In this document: positions 7,982 through 16,634 of the stretch, piece by piece
Position numbering within the stretch: position 1 is the stretch's first letter
How the letters are laid out: every line of letters begins with the position of its first letter
Source of the DNA: Agromyces cerinus
GTDB lineage: Bacteria > Actinomycetota > Actinomycetes > Actinomycetales > Microbacteriaceae
Reading direction: 5' to 3'
Assembly (NCBI RefSeq): GCF_016907835.1
Contig: NZ_JAFBCT010000001.1
Span: forward strand, 2,852,001-2,916,000
DNA: 64,000 nucleotides
The notes under the pieces: model-generated
Told to the model about the DNA's origin: nothing
Databases searched by the model: none
Seen by the model: the letters and a program-made list of their open reading frames with translations, nothing else
Position numbers and translations under genes: made by a program

Positions 7982-9451
7982 TCAGCTCACGGGGATGAGC
8001 GTGTACTTCGTGTCGAGGTATTCGTGGATGCCCTCGAGTCCGCCCTCGCGGCCGATGCCCGACTGCTTGATGCCGCCGAACGGCGCCGCCGCGTTCGAGA
8101 CGAGGCCGGTGTTCAGGCCCATCATTCCCGTGGCGAGGCGGTTGATCATGCGGTGGCCGCGGGCCAGGTCCTGCGTGAAGACGTAGGAGACGAGGCCGTA
8201 CTCGGTGTCGTTGGCGAGGCGCACGGCCTCGTCTTCGCTCGAGAACGTCGTGATGCCGAGCACCGGGCCGAAGATCTCCTCGCGGAGGAGGCGGGCGTCG
8301 GCCGGCACGGAGCCGAGCACGGTCGGGGCGTAGAACGTGCCCTCGCCCTCGATCACGGTGCCGCCGGTGAGCACCGTGGCGCCCTTGGCGACGGCGTCGC
8401 CGACGAGCTCGTCGGTCGAGGCGACCGCCTTCGCGTCGATCAGCGGGCCGATGGCGATGCCGTCTTCGGTGCCGCGGCCGACGCGCATGGCCTGCACGCG
8501 CTCGGCGACCCGCTTGCCGAACTCGTGGGCCACCGACTCGTGCACGATGAAGCGGTTGGCGGCGGTGCAGGCCTGTCCGATGTTGCGGAACTTGGCGAGC
8601 ATCGCGCCGTCGACGGCCTTGTCGAGGTCGGCGTCCTCGAAGATGACGAACGGCGCGTTGCCGCCGAGCTCCATCGAGGTGCGGAGGATGCCCTGTGCGG
8701 CCTCCTTCATCAGGCTGCGGCCGACCTCGGTCGACCCCGTGAAGCTGAGCTTGCGCAGGCGCGGGTCGGCGATGATCGGGCCCGAGACCTTCGACGAGGT
8801 CGACGTCGCGATGACGTTGACGACGCCGGCCGGGAGGCCGACCTCTTCGAGCAGCTGCACGAACGCGAGGGTCGTGAGCGGCGTGAGTGCCGGGGGCTTG
8901 ATGACGACGGTGCAGCCTGCGGCGAGCGCGGGTGCGATCTTGCGGGTCGCCATCGCGAGCGGGAAGTTCCACGGCGTGATGAAGAACGACGGGCCGACCG
9001 GGCGCTGCGAGACGATCATGTTGCCGGTGCCCTCGGGGTTCAGCCCATAGCGGCCCGAGATGCGCACGGCCTCTTCGCTGAACCAGCGCAGGAACTCGCC
9101 GCCGTAGGCGACCTCGCCGCGCGCCTCGGCGAGGGGCTTGCCCATCTCCATGGTCATGAGGAGCGCGAAGTCCTCCTTGCGCTCCTGCAGCAGGTCGAAC
9201 GCCCGGCGCAGCAGTTCGCCGCGCTCGCGCGGAGCCGTCGCCGCCCACGCGTCCTGCGCGGCGACCGCGGCGTCGAGCGCCTTGATGCCATCGGCGACGG
9301 ATGCATCGGCGATCTCCTTGATCGTCGCACCGGTCGCGGGGTCGATGACGGCGAGCGTCCTGCCGCCCTCGGCGTCGACCCATTCGCCGCCGATGAAGAG
9401 CCCGCCGTTGATGCGGTCGAGCACGGTCGCTTCCTGTGTTGCAGTCGTCAT
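7982..9451 (-). CDS. gabD: NAD(P)-dependent aldehyde dehydrogenase, succinate-semialdehyde dehydrogenase type
   Basis: The 489-aa enzyme is of the ALDH superfamily. It shows the WNFPLAMATRKIAPALAAGC cofactor region, the general base in MELGGNAPF, and the catalytic cysteine in FRNIGQACTAANRF. FGGIKQSGIGREGG near the C-terminus is typical of GabD-like enzymes. The ATG at 9451 follows CGGAA. Sitting between amine oxidase and GabT/GDH genes, it most likely oxidises succinate semialdehyde to succinate. It might also, or instead, oxidise 4-aminobutanal to GABA, because no second ALDH is present in the cluster. Confidence 0.85.
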   Translation of the reverse strand: MTTATQEATVLDRINGGLFIGGEWVDAEGGRTLAVIDPATGATIKEIADASVADGIKALDAAVAAQDAWAATAPRERGELLRRAFDLLQERKEDFALLMTMEMGKPLAEARGEVAYGGEFLRWFSEEAVRISGRYGLNPEGTGNMIVSQRPVGPSFFITPWNFPLAMATRKIAPALAAGCTVVIKPPALTPLTTLAFVQLLEEVGLPAGVVNVIATSTSSKVSGPIIADPRLRKLSFTGSTEVGRSLMKEAAQGILRTSMELGGNAPFVIFEDADLDKAVDGAMLAKFRNIGQACTAANRFIVHESVAHEFGKRVAERVQAMRVGRGTEDGIAIGPLIDAKAVASTDELVGDAVAKGATVLTGGTVIEGEGTFYAPTVLGSVPADARLLREEIFGPVLGITTFSSEDEAVRLANDTEYGLVSYVFTQDLARGHRMINRLATGMMGLNTGLVSNAAAPFGGIKQSGIGREGGLEGIHEYLDTKYTLIPVS

Positions 9452-9512
9452 GCGTGTGATTTCCGTTCGGTGTGTCGGGGTGACGGTGTCGAGAGCGGTG
9501 CGGCGTTCGCGA

Positions 9513-10844
9513 TCAGGGGTAGAGGCCGCGCAGCTTGTGCGCTTCGGCGACGCGTTCGACGGCGAGCGCCGTCGCGGCGGTGCGAAGCGAGAGCCCCCGC
9601 GCCTCGGCGTATCCCAGCACGTGCTGCCACGCGCTGAGCATCCGCTCCTCCAGTCTGGACTCCACTTCGTCGGCACGCCACCAGTAGGCCTGGTTCGCCT
9701 GCACCCATTCGAAGTACGAGACGATGACGCCGCCCGCGTTCGCGAGGATGTCGGGCACGACGAGCACGCCGTTCTCGCGCAGGATGCTGTCGGCTCCGGG
9801 GGTCGTCGGGCCGTTGGCGCCCTCGACGATGACGGTGGCCCGCACGGCCGCCGCGTTGCCCTCGTGCAGCACGCCCTCGACGGCGGCCGGCACGAGCAGG
9901 TCGACGTCGAGCGTGAGGAGCTGCGCGCCGTCGATCGCCTCGGCACCGGCGAAGCCGACGACCGAGCCGGTCGCCCGCACGTGGTCGGTGAGCGCCTCGA
10001 CGTCGAGGCCCGTCGCGTTGTACACGGCGCCGTACTGGTCGCTCACTCCGGCGACGCGCACGCCGGCCTCGGAGAGGAACCGCGCGGCATCCGCACCGAC
10101 CTTGCCGAAGCCCTGCACCGCTGCGGTCGCCCGCGACGGTTCGATGCCGCGGTGGCGGAGCGCGGCGAGCGCGATGTGGGTCACCCCACGCGAGGTCGCG
10201 CTCGCCCGCCCCTGCGAACCGCCGAGCGCGATGGGCTTGCCGGTCACGATGCCGGGCACCGTGTAGCCGCTGGTCACGGAGTAGGTGTCCATGATCCAGG
10301 CCATCGTCTGCTCGTCGGTGCCGACGTCGGGCGCAGGGATGTCGCGCTCCGGGCCGATGATCGGCAGGATCTCGCTCGTGTAGCGGCGGGTCACGCGCTC
10401 GAGCTCGGCCTTGGAGTGCTCGCGGGGGTCGATCGCGATTCCGCCCTTCGCGCCGCCGTACGGCACGTCGAGCAGGGCGCACTTCCAGGTCATCCACATC
10501 GCGAGGGCCCGAACCTCGTCGAGGTTCACGTTGGGCGCGTAGCGCAGGCCGCCCTTGGCCGGGCCTCGCGAGAAGTTGTGCTGCACGCGGTGACCGATGT
10601 AGAGCCGGCTCTCACCGGAGTCCATGCGCAGCGGCACCGACACGGTGAGCTCGCGGCGCGGAGTCGCGAGCATCTGGTGCAGGCCGTCGGTGTAGCCGAG
10701 GAGGCCGACCGCCTCGGCGAGCTGGGCGCGCGCGTCGGTGAGGGGCGTCGCGATGTGCTGCGCGGCGGAGCCCGCTGCGATCAGCGGGCTCGCCGAGGCA
10801 TCCGTTGCGGTCGACGTCGTCGTCGCCGCCAGGAGGTCGGTCAT
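9513..10844 (-). CDS. Glu/Leu/Phe/Val dehydrogenase, catabolic glutamate dehydrogenase type
   Basis: This 443-aa enzyme has GPAKGGLRYAPNVN and the catalytic-lysine motif PYGGAKGGIAIDP, followed by a Rossmann domain (VQGFGKVGADAARFL). PDILANAGGVIVSYFEWVQ near the end is typical of bacterial hexameric NAD-type enzymes. The ATG at 10844 overlaps the gabT stop (ATGA), so it is coupled to gabT. GabT turns 2-oxoglutarate into glutamate; this enzyme can regenerate 2-oxoglutarate and release ammonium, which closes the nitrogen cycle of the pathway. Confidence 0.9.
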   Translation of the reverse strand: MTDLLAATTTSTATDASASPLIAAGSAAQHIATPLTDARAQLAEAVGLLGYTDGLHQMLATPRRELTVSVPLRMDSGESRLYIGHRVQHNFSRGPAKGGLRYAPNVNLDEVRALAMWMTWKCALLDVPYGGAKGGIAIDPREHSKAELERVTRRYTSEILPIIGPERDIPAPDVGTDEQTMAWIMDTYSVTSGYTVPGIVTGKPIALGGSQGRASATSRGVTHIALAALRHRGIEPSRATAAVQGFGKVGADAARFLSEAGVRVAGVSDQYGAVYNATGLDVEALTDHVRATGSVVGFAGAEAIDGAQLLTLDVDLLVPAAVEGVLHEGNAAAVRATVIVEGANGPTTPGADSILRENGVLVVPDILANAGGVIVSYFEWVQANQAYWWRADEVESRLEERMLSAWQHVLGYAEARGLSLRTAATALAVERVAEAHKLRGLYP

Positions 10845-12199
10845 GCGTTCTTCAGTCCTTCCGCGACGACCGAGAGGCCGTCGATGAGCAGTTCGTCGGA
10901 GATGGTGAGCGGGGGCAGGAACCGGATCACGTTGCCGTAGGTGCCGCAGGTCAGCACGACGACGCCGTTGGCGTGGGCGTACTTCGCGACCGCGTTCGTG
11001 AGCGCGGCGTCGGGGGCGCCGGTGGCGGGGTCGACGAGCTCGATCGCGACCATGGCGCCGCGTCCGCGGACGTCGCCGATGCGGGGGTCGGCGGTGCGCA
11101 GCGCGTTCAGGCGGCCGATGAGCACGGCGCCGATCTCGCGGGCGCGCTCGATGAGGCCGTCTGCTTCGTAGGTCTCGATGGTGGCGAGCGCCGCGGCGCA
11201 GGCGAGCGGGTTGCCGCCGTAGGTGCCGCCGAGGCCGCCGGCCATCGCGGAGTCCATGATGTCGGCACGGCCGGTGACCGCCGAGAGCGGCAGGCCGCCG
11301 GCGATGCCCTTGGCCGCCACGACGAGGTCGGGCACGATGCCCTCGTGCTCGCTCGCGAACCAGGCGCCGGTACGGGCGAAGCCGGTCTGCACCTCGTCGG
11401 CGATGAAGACGACGTCGTTCTGCTTCGCCCACTCGACGAGCGCGGGGAGGAAGCCCTGCGCGGGGACGATGAAGCCGCCCTCGCCCTGGATGGGCTCGAT
11501 GATGATCGCGGCGAGGTTCTCGGCGCCGATCTGCTTCTCGATGACGGAGATGGCGCGGGCCGCGGCCTCGGCGCCCGAGAGGCCGCCGTCGCGGAACGGG
11601 TAGCTGAGGGGCGCGCGGTACACCTCGGAGGCGAACGGCCCGAAGCCGCTCTTGTACGGGATGTTCTTCGCGGTGAGGCCCATGGTGAGGTTCGTGCGGC
11701 CGTGGTAGGCGTGGTCGAACGCGACGACGGCCTGCTTCTTCGTGAAGTGGCGGGCGATCTTGACCGCGTTCTCGACGGCCTCGGCGCCCGAGTTGAAGAG
11801 GGCCGTGCGCTTGACGTGGTCGCCGGGGGTGAGGTCGTTCAGCTTCTCGGCGACGGCGACGTAGCCCTCGTACGGCGAGACGGTGAAGCACGTGTGGGTG
11901 AACGAGTTCAGCTGCGCGGTGACGGCTTCGACGACGCGGGGAGCCGAGTTGCCCACGCCGGTGACGGCGATGCCCGAACCGAGGTCGATGAGCGAGTTGC
12001 CGTCGGCGTCGACGATGACGCCTCCGCCCGCTGCGACGACCGAGATGGGCAGGGTGTGGCCGACGCCCGAGGCGACGGCTGCGGCCTTGCGGGCCATGAG
12101 CTCCTGCGAGCGCGGGCCGGGGATGGCGGTGACGAGACGGCGCTCCTGGGCGAGCGCGGGTCCTCCGGTCATGGTGGCCGGGGTGTCGACGAGAGTCAT
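10841..12199 (-). CDS. gabT: 4-aminobutyrate aminotransferase
   Basis: The 452-aa class III PLP aminotransferase has SGAEAVENAVKIAR (cofactor phosphate region), IIEPIQGEGG, DEVQTGFARTG and the PLP lysine in VVAAKGIAGGLPLSAV. Length and motifs fit GabT. The ATG at 12199 has GGAG 6 nt upstream. It converts GABA and 2-oxoglutarate to succinate semialdehyde and glutamate. It is the first gene of the leftward cluster and is divergent from the PucR regulator at 12365. Confidence 0.92.
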   Translation of the reverse strand: MTLVDTPATMTGGPALAQERRLVTAIPGPRSQELMARKAAAVASGVGHTLPISVVAAGGGVIVDADGNSLIDLGSGIAVTGVGNSAPRVVEAVTAQLNSFTHTCFTVSPYEGYVAVAEKLNDLTPGDHVKRTALFNSGAEAVENAVKIARHFTKKQAVVAFDHAYHGRTNLTMGLTAKNIPYKSGFGPFASEVYRAPLSYPFRDGGLSGAEAAARAISVIEKQIGAENLAAIIIEPIQGEGGFIVPAQGFLPALVEWAKQNDVVFIADEVQTGFARTGAWFASEHEGIVPDLVVAAKGIAGGLPLSAVTGRADIMDSAMAGGLGGTYGGNPLACAAALATIETYEADGLIERAREIGAVLIGRLNALRTADPRIGDVRGRGAMVAIELVDPATGAPDAALTNAVAKYAHANGVVVLTCGTYGNVIRFLPPLTISDELLIDGLSVVAEGLKNA

Positions 12200-12364
12200 G
12201 AGTGCTCCGATGCGGGGTGACGACGGTGGCGGATGCCGCCAATGCTAGGTCGGGCCGAGCGGATGCTTCAGCGCCCGCCTGTACACTTGAGGCGCAGTTC
12301 TTCGACATGACGTACACCACGCGCTCACCGCTCGAGGCGGCTGAAGCCCACCGAAGGAGCCCTT
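12200..12364. promoter_or_regulatory. Divergent promoter region of gabT operon and pucR-type gene
   Basis: This is the 165-bp divergent gap. On the plus strand TACACT (12282-12287) is a plausible -10 for the regulator, whose AAGGAG ribosome site lies at 12353-12358. On the minus strand TAGCAT (complement of 12242-12247), with TGAAGC about 17 bp upstream, could serve gabT. No clean operator palindrome was identified by eye. Confidence 0.35.
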
Positions 12365-13909
12365 GTGCAGCCGACCGTGCAGACCCTGCTCGACCGCCCC
12401 GAGCTCGCTCTGGGCCTCCTCACCCCGGCCGCGCAGCTGCCCGAGGGCGCGCTCGCGGCGCGGGTGGTCTGGGCGCACAGCTCCGACCTCGCCGACCCCA
12501 CGCCGTTCCTCGACGCCGGCCACGTGCTGCTGACGACCGGCACGCAGTTCGGCGACGACGCCGAGACCGGCTTCGCCGCCGCGTATGTCGAACGCCTCCG
12601 CGAGACCGGCGTCGCCGCCCTCGGCTTCGGCACCGAGGTGATCCGCGAGGGCACCCCCGAGTCGCTCGTCGAGGCCTGCGCCGCGCAGGGCCTGCCGCTC
12701 TTCGAGGTGCCCTATCGGGTGCCGTTCATCGCGATCGCCCGCACGGTCGCCGACCTCATCGCCGAAGACGCCTACGCACGACAGGCCTGGGCGCTGAACG
12801 CGCAGCGCGCGATCTCGCTCGCGGCACTGCGCCCCGACGGCCTCTCGGCCACCCTCGCCGAGCTCTCCCATCGTCTCGGCGCCTGGGTCGGGCTCATCGA
12901 CGCGACCGGGTCCCTCGACCGCGAAGCGCCGCTCGACGGCCTCGGTCAGCCGCTCCTCGGCGAGGTCGTGGGCGAGGCTCGATCGATGCTGCGCCGCGGC
13001 CAGCGCGCCAGCCGCACGCTGGTCGCCGGCGACTCGACGCAGTCACCGCAGCGCATGACCCTGCAGACGCTCGGCGGCGGCGGGGCGCTCCGCGGGGTGC
13101 TCGCGATCGGCGACTCCCCCGAACTCGACCAGGCCGGCCGTGAGGTCGTCACCTCGGTGATCGCGCTCGCCGGTCTCGCGCTCGAGCAGAACCGCGACCT
13201 CGACCGGGCACGCGGCCACCTGCGATCCGGGCTGCTCCGCGGCATCCTCGCAGGCGACCTGACGCTCGCCGAGCGGGTCGCGACCGAGATGTGGGGGCCT
13301 CTGCCGTCGGCGCCCATGCGCATCGCCGTGACGGATGCCCCGCTCACGGGCGTCGACCGACTGACCGAGCTGCTCGAGCTGCGCGTCGAGGAGCGGGGCG
13401 GCCGGCTCTTCTTCGGCCGCGACGACGAGCAGTTCGTGCTCGTGCTGGAGGAGGCCGACTCCGGCCTCGCCGACGAGCTCGCCGCGGAGTTCGAACTGCC
13501 GGTCGGCCTCTCTGATCCGATCGGCACGGGCGGCATCGCACTCGCGCACGAGCAGGCGCTGCGCGCCGTCGAGCGGGCCCGCGAGTCGGGCTCGGGCGTC
13601 GTGCACTTCGACGAGATCAGTCGGCAGGGCGTGCTCGCGTTCCTCGCCCGCACCGATGCCCGCGCGGTCGCGCTCGCGACCCTCGCCCCGCTGACCGAGC
13701 ACGACGCCGAGAGCGGCACCGCCCTGCTCACGACCACCCGCACCTGGCTCGAGCACGGCGGTCAGTTCGACGCCACCGCGCAGGCGCTCGGCGTGCACCG
13801 GCACACGGTGCGCAGCCGCATCGCCCTTGCGGAGCGGCTGCTCGGCCGCGACCTCTCGGGCTTCCACGCCCGCGCCGACCTGTGGGCGGCGCTCCTCGCG
13901 GTCGACTGA
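12365..13909 (+). CDS. PucR-family transcriptional regulator
   Basis: The 514-aa protein has an N-terminal PucR (purine catabolism regulator) domain (about residues 10-130). A middle GGDEF-like section follows (about 270-400), then a C-terminal HTH_30 domain containing TAQALGVHRHTVRSRIALAE. The GTG start at 12365 has AAGGAG 6 nt upstream. Members of this family often activate adjacent catabolic genes, including gabT/gabD. Divergence from the GABA/amine operon makes it the probable pathway regulator. The effector is inferred, not visible. Confidence 0.88.
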   Translation: MQPTVQTLLDRPELALGLLTPAAQLPEGALAARVVWAHSSDLADPTPFLDAGHVLLTTGTQFGDDAETGFAAAYVERLRETGVAALGFGTEVIREGTPESLVEACAAQGLPLFEVPYRVPFIAIARTVADLIAEDAYARQAWALNAQRAISLAALRPDGLSATLAELSHRLGAWVGLIDATGSLDREAPLDGLGQPLLGEVVGEARSMLRRGQRASRTLVAGDSTQSPQRMTLQTLGGGGALRGVLAIGDSPELDQAGREVVTSVIALAGLALEQNRDLDRARGHLRSGLLRGILAGDLTLAERVATEMWGPLPSAPMRIAVTDAPLTGVDRLTELLELRVEERGGRLFFGRDDEQFVLVLEEADSGLADELAAEFELPVGLSDPIGTGGIALAHEQALRAVERARESGSGVVHFDEISRQGVLAFLARTDARAVALATLAPLTEHDAESGTALLTTTRTWLEHGGQFDATAQALGVHRHTVRSRIALAERLLGRDLSGFHARADLWAALLAVD

Positions 13910-13918
13910 CGACTCGCT

Positions 13919-13987
13919 CTCAGGAGATAGCCCGCCAGTCAGGACGGATCGCCCGAAGGCATCCTGACCAGCGCGCGATCTCCTGAG
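13919..13987. repeat. Nested inverted repeat between convergent genes (terminator or dispersed repeat)
   Basis: Outer arms CTCAGGAGAT (13919-13928) and ATCTCCTGAG (13978-13987) are perfect. Inner arms GTCAGGA (13938-13944) and TCCTGAC (13962-13968) are also perfect. All four arms share a CAGGA core. It lies between the convergent PucR gene and beta-glucosidase gene and can form a long two-storey hairpin. No T-tract flanks it, so it may be a bidirectional terminator or a REP-like element. Confidence 0.65.
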
Positions 13988-14009
13988 TCGCGGACGCGCC
14001 GCAAGCGGC

Positions 14010-15401
14010 TCAGCCGCGCGACGCCGCGATTCGGTCGCGGTACCAGGCGTACGAGTCCTTCGGCGTGCGCTCGCCGGTCTCGAAGTCGATGTGCACGAGC
14101 CCGAACCGCTGCGTGTACCCCTCGGCCCACTCGAAGTTGTCAGTGAGCGACCACAGGTAGTAGCCGCGCACGTCGACGCCCTGGTCGATCGCGCGCCGCA
14201 CCGCCGTGATGTGCCGGTCGACGTAGTCGATGCGCCGCTCGTCGTGCACGGCTCCGGTCGCGGCACCGCCCACGACCTCGTCGGGGAACGACGCTCCGTT
14301 CTCGGTGATGACGACGGGCGGCAGCCGGTCGCCGTAGTCGCGTGCGAACGAGACGAGCAGCTCGGTGAACGTCTCGGGCATGATCGGCCAGTCGAAGCCC
14401 GTGGTCGGCACGTTCTCGAACTCGACGGGTTCGAACGGCAGGCCCGCTGCGGCGAACTCCGAGCCCTCGCTCGGCGCGGCAACCAGCGTCGGGTTGTAGA
14501 AGTTGATGCCGTAGAAGTCGATCGGCGCACCGATGAGCTCGAGGTCGCCGTCTTCGAGGCCCGGCATCGCCTCCAGGCCGAAGCCCGAGAGGTCGGGGTA
14601 GGCGCCCGTGAGCACCGGGTCGGCGAAGATGCGGTTGTAGATCAGGTCGAAGGCGCCGGCCGCGAACTGGTCGGCCGGGGCATCCGATGCCGGCACCATC
14701 AGCGTGTGGTTGTTCGTGATGCCGACCTCGGCGTCGCCGCGCTCGCGGATCGCGGCGACGACGAGGCCGTGCGCCAGCAGCTGGTGGTGGGCGGTCGGCA
14801 GCGAACCCATCATGAGCGCGTGGCCCGGCGCCTGGCTGCCGAGCGCGTAGCCCTGCAGGGTCGTCATCGCGGGCTCGTTGAGGGTGATCCAGCGCTGCAC
14901 GCGGTCGCCGAGGCGGTCGACCACGAGCCCCGCGTACTCGGCGAGCCGGTAGGCCGTGTCGCGGTTCAGCCAGCCGCCTGCGGCCTCGAGCTCCTGCGGG
15001 AGGTCCCAGTGGTAAAGCGTCGGCACCGGCGCGATGCCGGCGGTGAGCAGCTCGTCGACGAGGCGGTCGTAGTACGCGAGCCCGGCCTCGTTCGCGGGGC
15101 CGGTGCCGCCGGGCTGCACCCGCGGCCACGAGATCGAGAAGCGGTAGTCGTCGGCGTCGAGGCCGGCAAGCAGCTCGACGTCGTCGCGGTAGCGCCGGTA
15201 GCTGTCGGCGGCGAGCTCGGCGTTCGAGCCGTCGATCACGAGGCCGGGCGTGCGGGTGAAGACGTCCCAGATGGACTCGCCGCGGCCGCCCTCGCTCGTC
15301 GAGCCCTCGATCTGGAAGGCCGCGGTGGCGGCGCCCCAGCGGAATCCCTTCGGGAACGTCAGCGTCTCGGCCGTGGTGTCGGGGGTGGCGGCATCGGCCA
15401 T
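14010..15401 (-). CDS. Beta-glucosidase, glycoside hydrolase family 1
   Basis: This 463-aa GH1 enzyme begins its barrel with FPKGFRWGAATAAFQIEG. The acid/base glutamate is in WITLNEPAMTT and the nucleophile in PPVVITENGASFPD; WAEGYTQRFGLVHID is the GH1 C-terminal signature. The ATG at 15401 has GAGG 6 nt upstream; a longer start at 15485 lacks such support. No signal peptide is seen, so it is intracellular and cleaves imported beta-glucosides. It stands alone with no transporter beside it. A 6-bp inverted repeat about 70 bp upstream may be an operator. Confidence 0.93.
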   Translation of the reverse strand: MADAATPDTTAETLTFPKGFRWGAATAAFQIEGSTSEGGRGESIWDVFTRTPGLVIDGSNAELAADSYRRYRDDVELLAGLDADDYRFSISWPRVQPGGTGPANEAGLAYYDRLVDELLTAGIAPVPTLYHWDLPQELEAAGGWLNRDTAYRLAEYAGLVVDRLGDRVQRWITLNEPAMTTLQGYALGSQAPGHALMMGSLPTAHHQLLAHGLVVAAIRERGDAEVGITNNHTLMVPASDAPADQFAAGAFDLIYNRIFADPVLTGAYPDLSGFGLEAMPGLEDGDLELIGAPIDFYGINFYNPTLVAAPSEGSEFAAAGLPFEPVEFENVPTTGFDWPIMPETFTELLVSFARDYGDRLPPVVITENGASFPDEVVGGAATGAVHDERRIDYVDRHITAVRRAIDQGVDVRGYYLWSLTDNFEWAEGYTQRFGLVHIDFETGERTPKDSYAWYRDRIAASRG

Positions 15402-15466
15402 GGGGAACCTCGCTGTTCGTCGACTGGCGGCGGTGAGCGGATGACGCGGCATCCGCTCTGCTCGAA

Positions 15467-15486
15467 AGTGGGACGTTTGACCCACT
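15467..15486. promoter_or_regulatory. Inverted repeat upstream of beta-glucosidase, possible operator
   Basis: AGTGGG (15467-15472) and CCCACT (15481-15486) flank ACGTTTGA. The site is 66-85 bp upstream of the beta-glucosidase start, a sensible place for a repressor site. It does not fit the strict TGNAANCGNTTNCA LacI pattern found at 48.7 kb, so the binding protein is unknown. Confidence 0.35.
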
Positions 15487-15611
15487 CGGCCACCCTAGCC
15501 GCCGAACGCGTCCGAGGGAAGGGTCGCATCGACGCCCGGCGCAGCCCGAGGCGCAGCCCTACCGCGGTCGCGGCCACCGGCGTACGCTGGAAGAACTCGG
15601 AGGAGGACGCG

Positions 15612-15806
15612 ATGCACGCAACCGTCGGAGAACACCTCACCATCCAGGGCAAGCAGGTCGGCCAGGCGCCGCGTCGCGGCGAGATCCTCGAGGTGCGCGG
15701 CGAAGACGGCGGCCCGCCCTACCTCGTGCGGTTCGACGACGGTCACGAGACGCTGCTCTTCCCCGGCGCCGACTGCGTCTTCGAGCACGAGCAGCAGGCG
15801 ACCTGA
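15612..15806 (+). CDS. DUF1918 domain protein
   Basis: The 64-aa protein matches the DUF1918 pattern, a small SH3-like beta-barrel: IQGKQVGQAPRRGEILEVRG, then PPYLVRFDDGHETLLFPGAD. The ATG at 15612 has GGAGGA 5-6 nt upstream and TACGCT as a possible -10 further up. Function is unknown; the family is widespread in actinobacteria as a single small ORF. It appears monocistronic. Confidence 0.85.
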   Translation: MHATVGEHLTIQGKQVGQAPRRGEILEVRGEDGGPPYLVRFDDGHETLLFPGADCVFEHEQQAT

Positions 15807-15855
15807 GCCGCGGCCTCCCTGCCGCGTTGCCGGCGGCCCGCGATAACGTGGTGGC

Positions 15856-16623
15856 ATGTTCCACTCCTACGCGGCGATCGGCGACAGCTTCACCGAGGGC
15901 GTCGGCGATGAGCTGCCCGACGGTTCGGTGCGAGGCTGGGCGGACTTCGTGGCGATCGGCCTCGCCGCCGCGGCGCGCGAGCCCATCGGCTACGCGAACC
16001 TCGCGATCCGCGGTCGCAAGCTCGGCCCGATCATCGACGAGCAGCTCGACGCGGCGATCTCCCTGCGCCCCGAGCTCCTGAGCTTCAACGGCGGCGGCAA
16101 CGACATGCTGCGCCCCCGCATGGACGAGCAGGTCACGGCCACGCGGTTCCGCGACGCGATCGAGCGCATCCGCGCCGAGGGCATCCACGTGCTCATGCTG
16201 AGCGGCGCGAACCCGACCGACCACATCCCCATGGGCAAGGTGTTCGACGCGCGCGGCGCACGCCTCACCGCCGCGCTCGTCGACCTCGCCGACCGCCCCG
16301 GCGTCACGTTCGTCGACAACTTCAACGATCTGGGCCTCCGCGACATCCGTTACTGGTCGCCCGACAAGCTGCACCTGAACGCCCTCGGCCACGCGCGCGT
16401 CGCGAGCAACGTGCTGACCGGACTCGGCGTGGCCGTGCCGGTCGAGTGGGGCGTCGAAGAGGTCGCTGCGGCGCCCGCCGGCCCCAAGAGCCGCAATACC
16501 GCCGCGTACTACCGCGAGTTCGTGCTGCCGTGGATCGGCCGCCGCCTCACGGGCCGCTCATCGGGCGACGGGCGCGCCGCGAAGCGGCCGACGCTCGCGC
16601 CGGTCCCGGATGCCGCCGCCTGA
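15856..16623 (+). CDS. SGNH/GDSL-family hydrolase
   Basis: The 255-aa SGNH-fold esterase/lipase-like protein shows block I AAIGDSFTEGVGDE (nucleophile Ser), block III GGGNDM (Asn), and block V DKLHLNALGH (Asp and His). There is no signal peptide, so it is likely cytosolic. The ATG at 15856 has little Shine-Dalgarno character, and a possible GATAAC hexamer ends 9 nt upstream, compatible with a leaderless or very short leader. The C-terminal 60 residues are Arg/Ala-rich and not part of the catalytic fold. The substrate is unknown. Confidence 0.88.
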   Translation: MFHSYAAIGDSFTEGVGDELPDGSVRGWADFVAIGLAAAAREPIGYANLAIRGRKLGPIIDEQLDAAISLRPELLSFNGGGNDMLRPRMDEQVTATRFRDAIERIRAEGIHVLMLSGANPTDHIPMGKVFDARGARLTAALVDLADRPGVTFVDNFNDLGLRDIRYWSPDKLHLNALGHARVASNVLTGLGVAVPVEWGVEEVAAAPAGPKSRNTAAYYREFVLPWIGRRLTGRSSGDGRAAKRPTLAPVPDAAA

Positions 16624-16634
16624 CGCCTGATCGA

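Noticed and set aside
15402..15485. N-terminal extension of the beta-glucosidase from ATG 15485
   Set aside because: The extra 28 residues are Arg-rich, have no family match and no ribosome site, whereas ATG 15401 has GAGG upstream.
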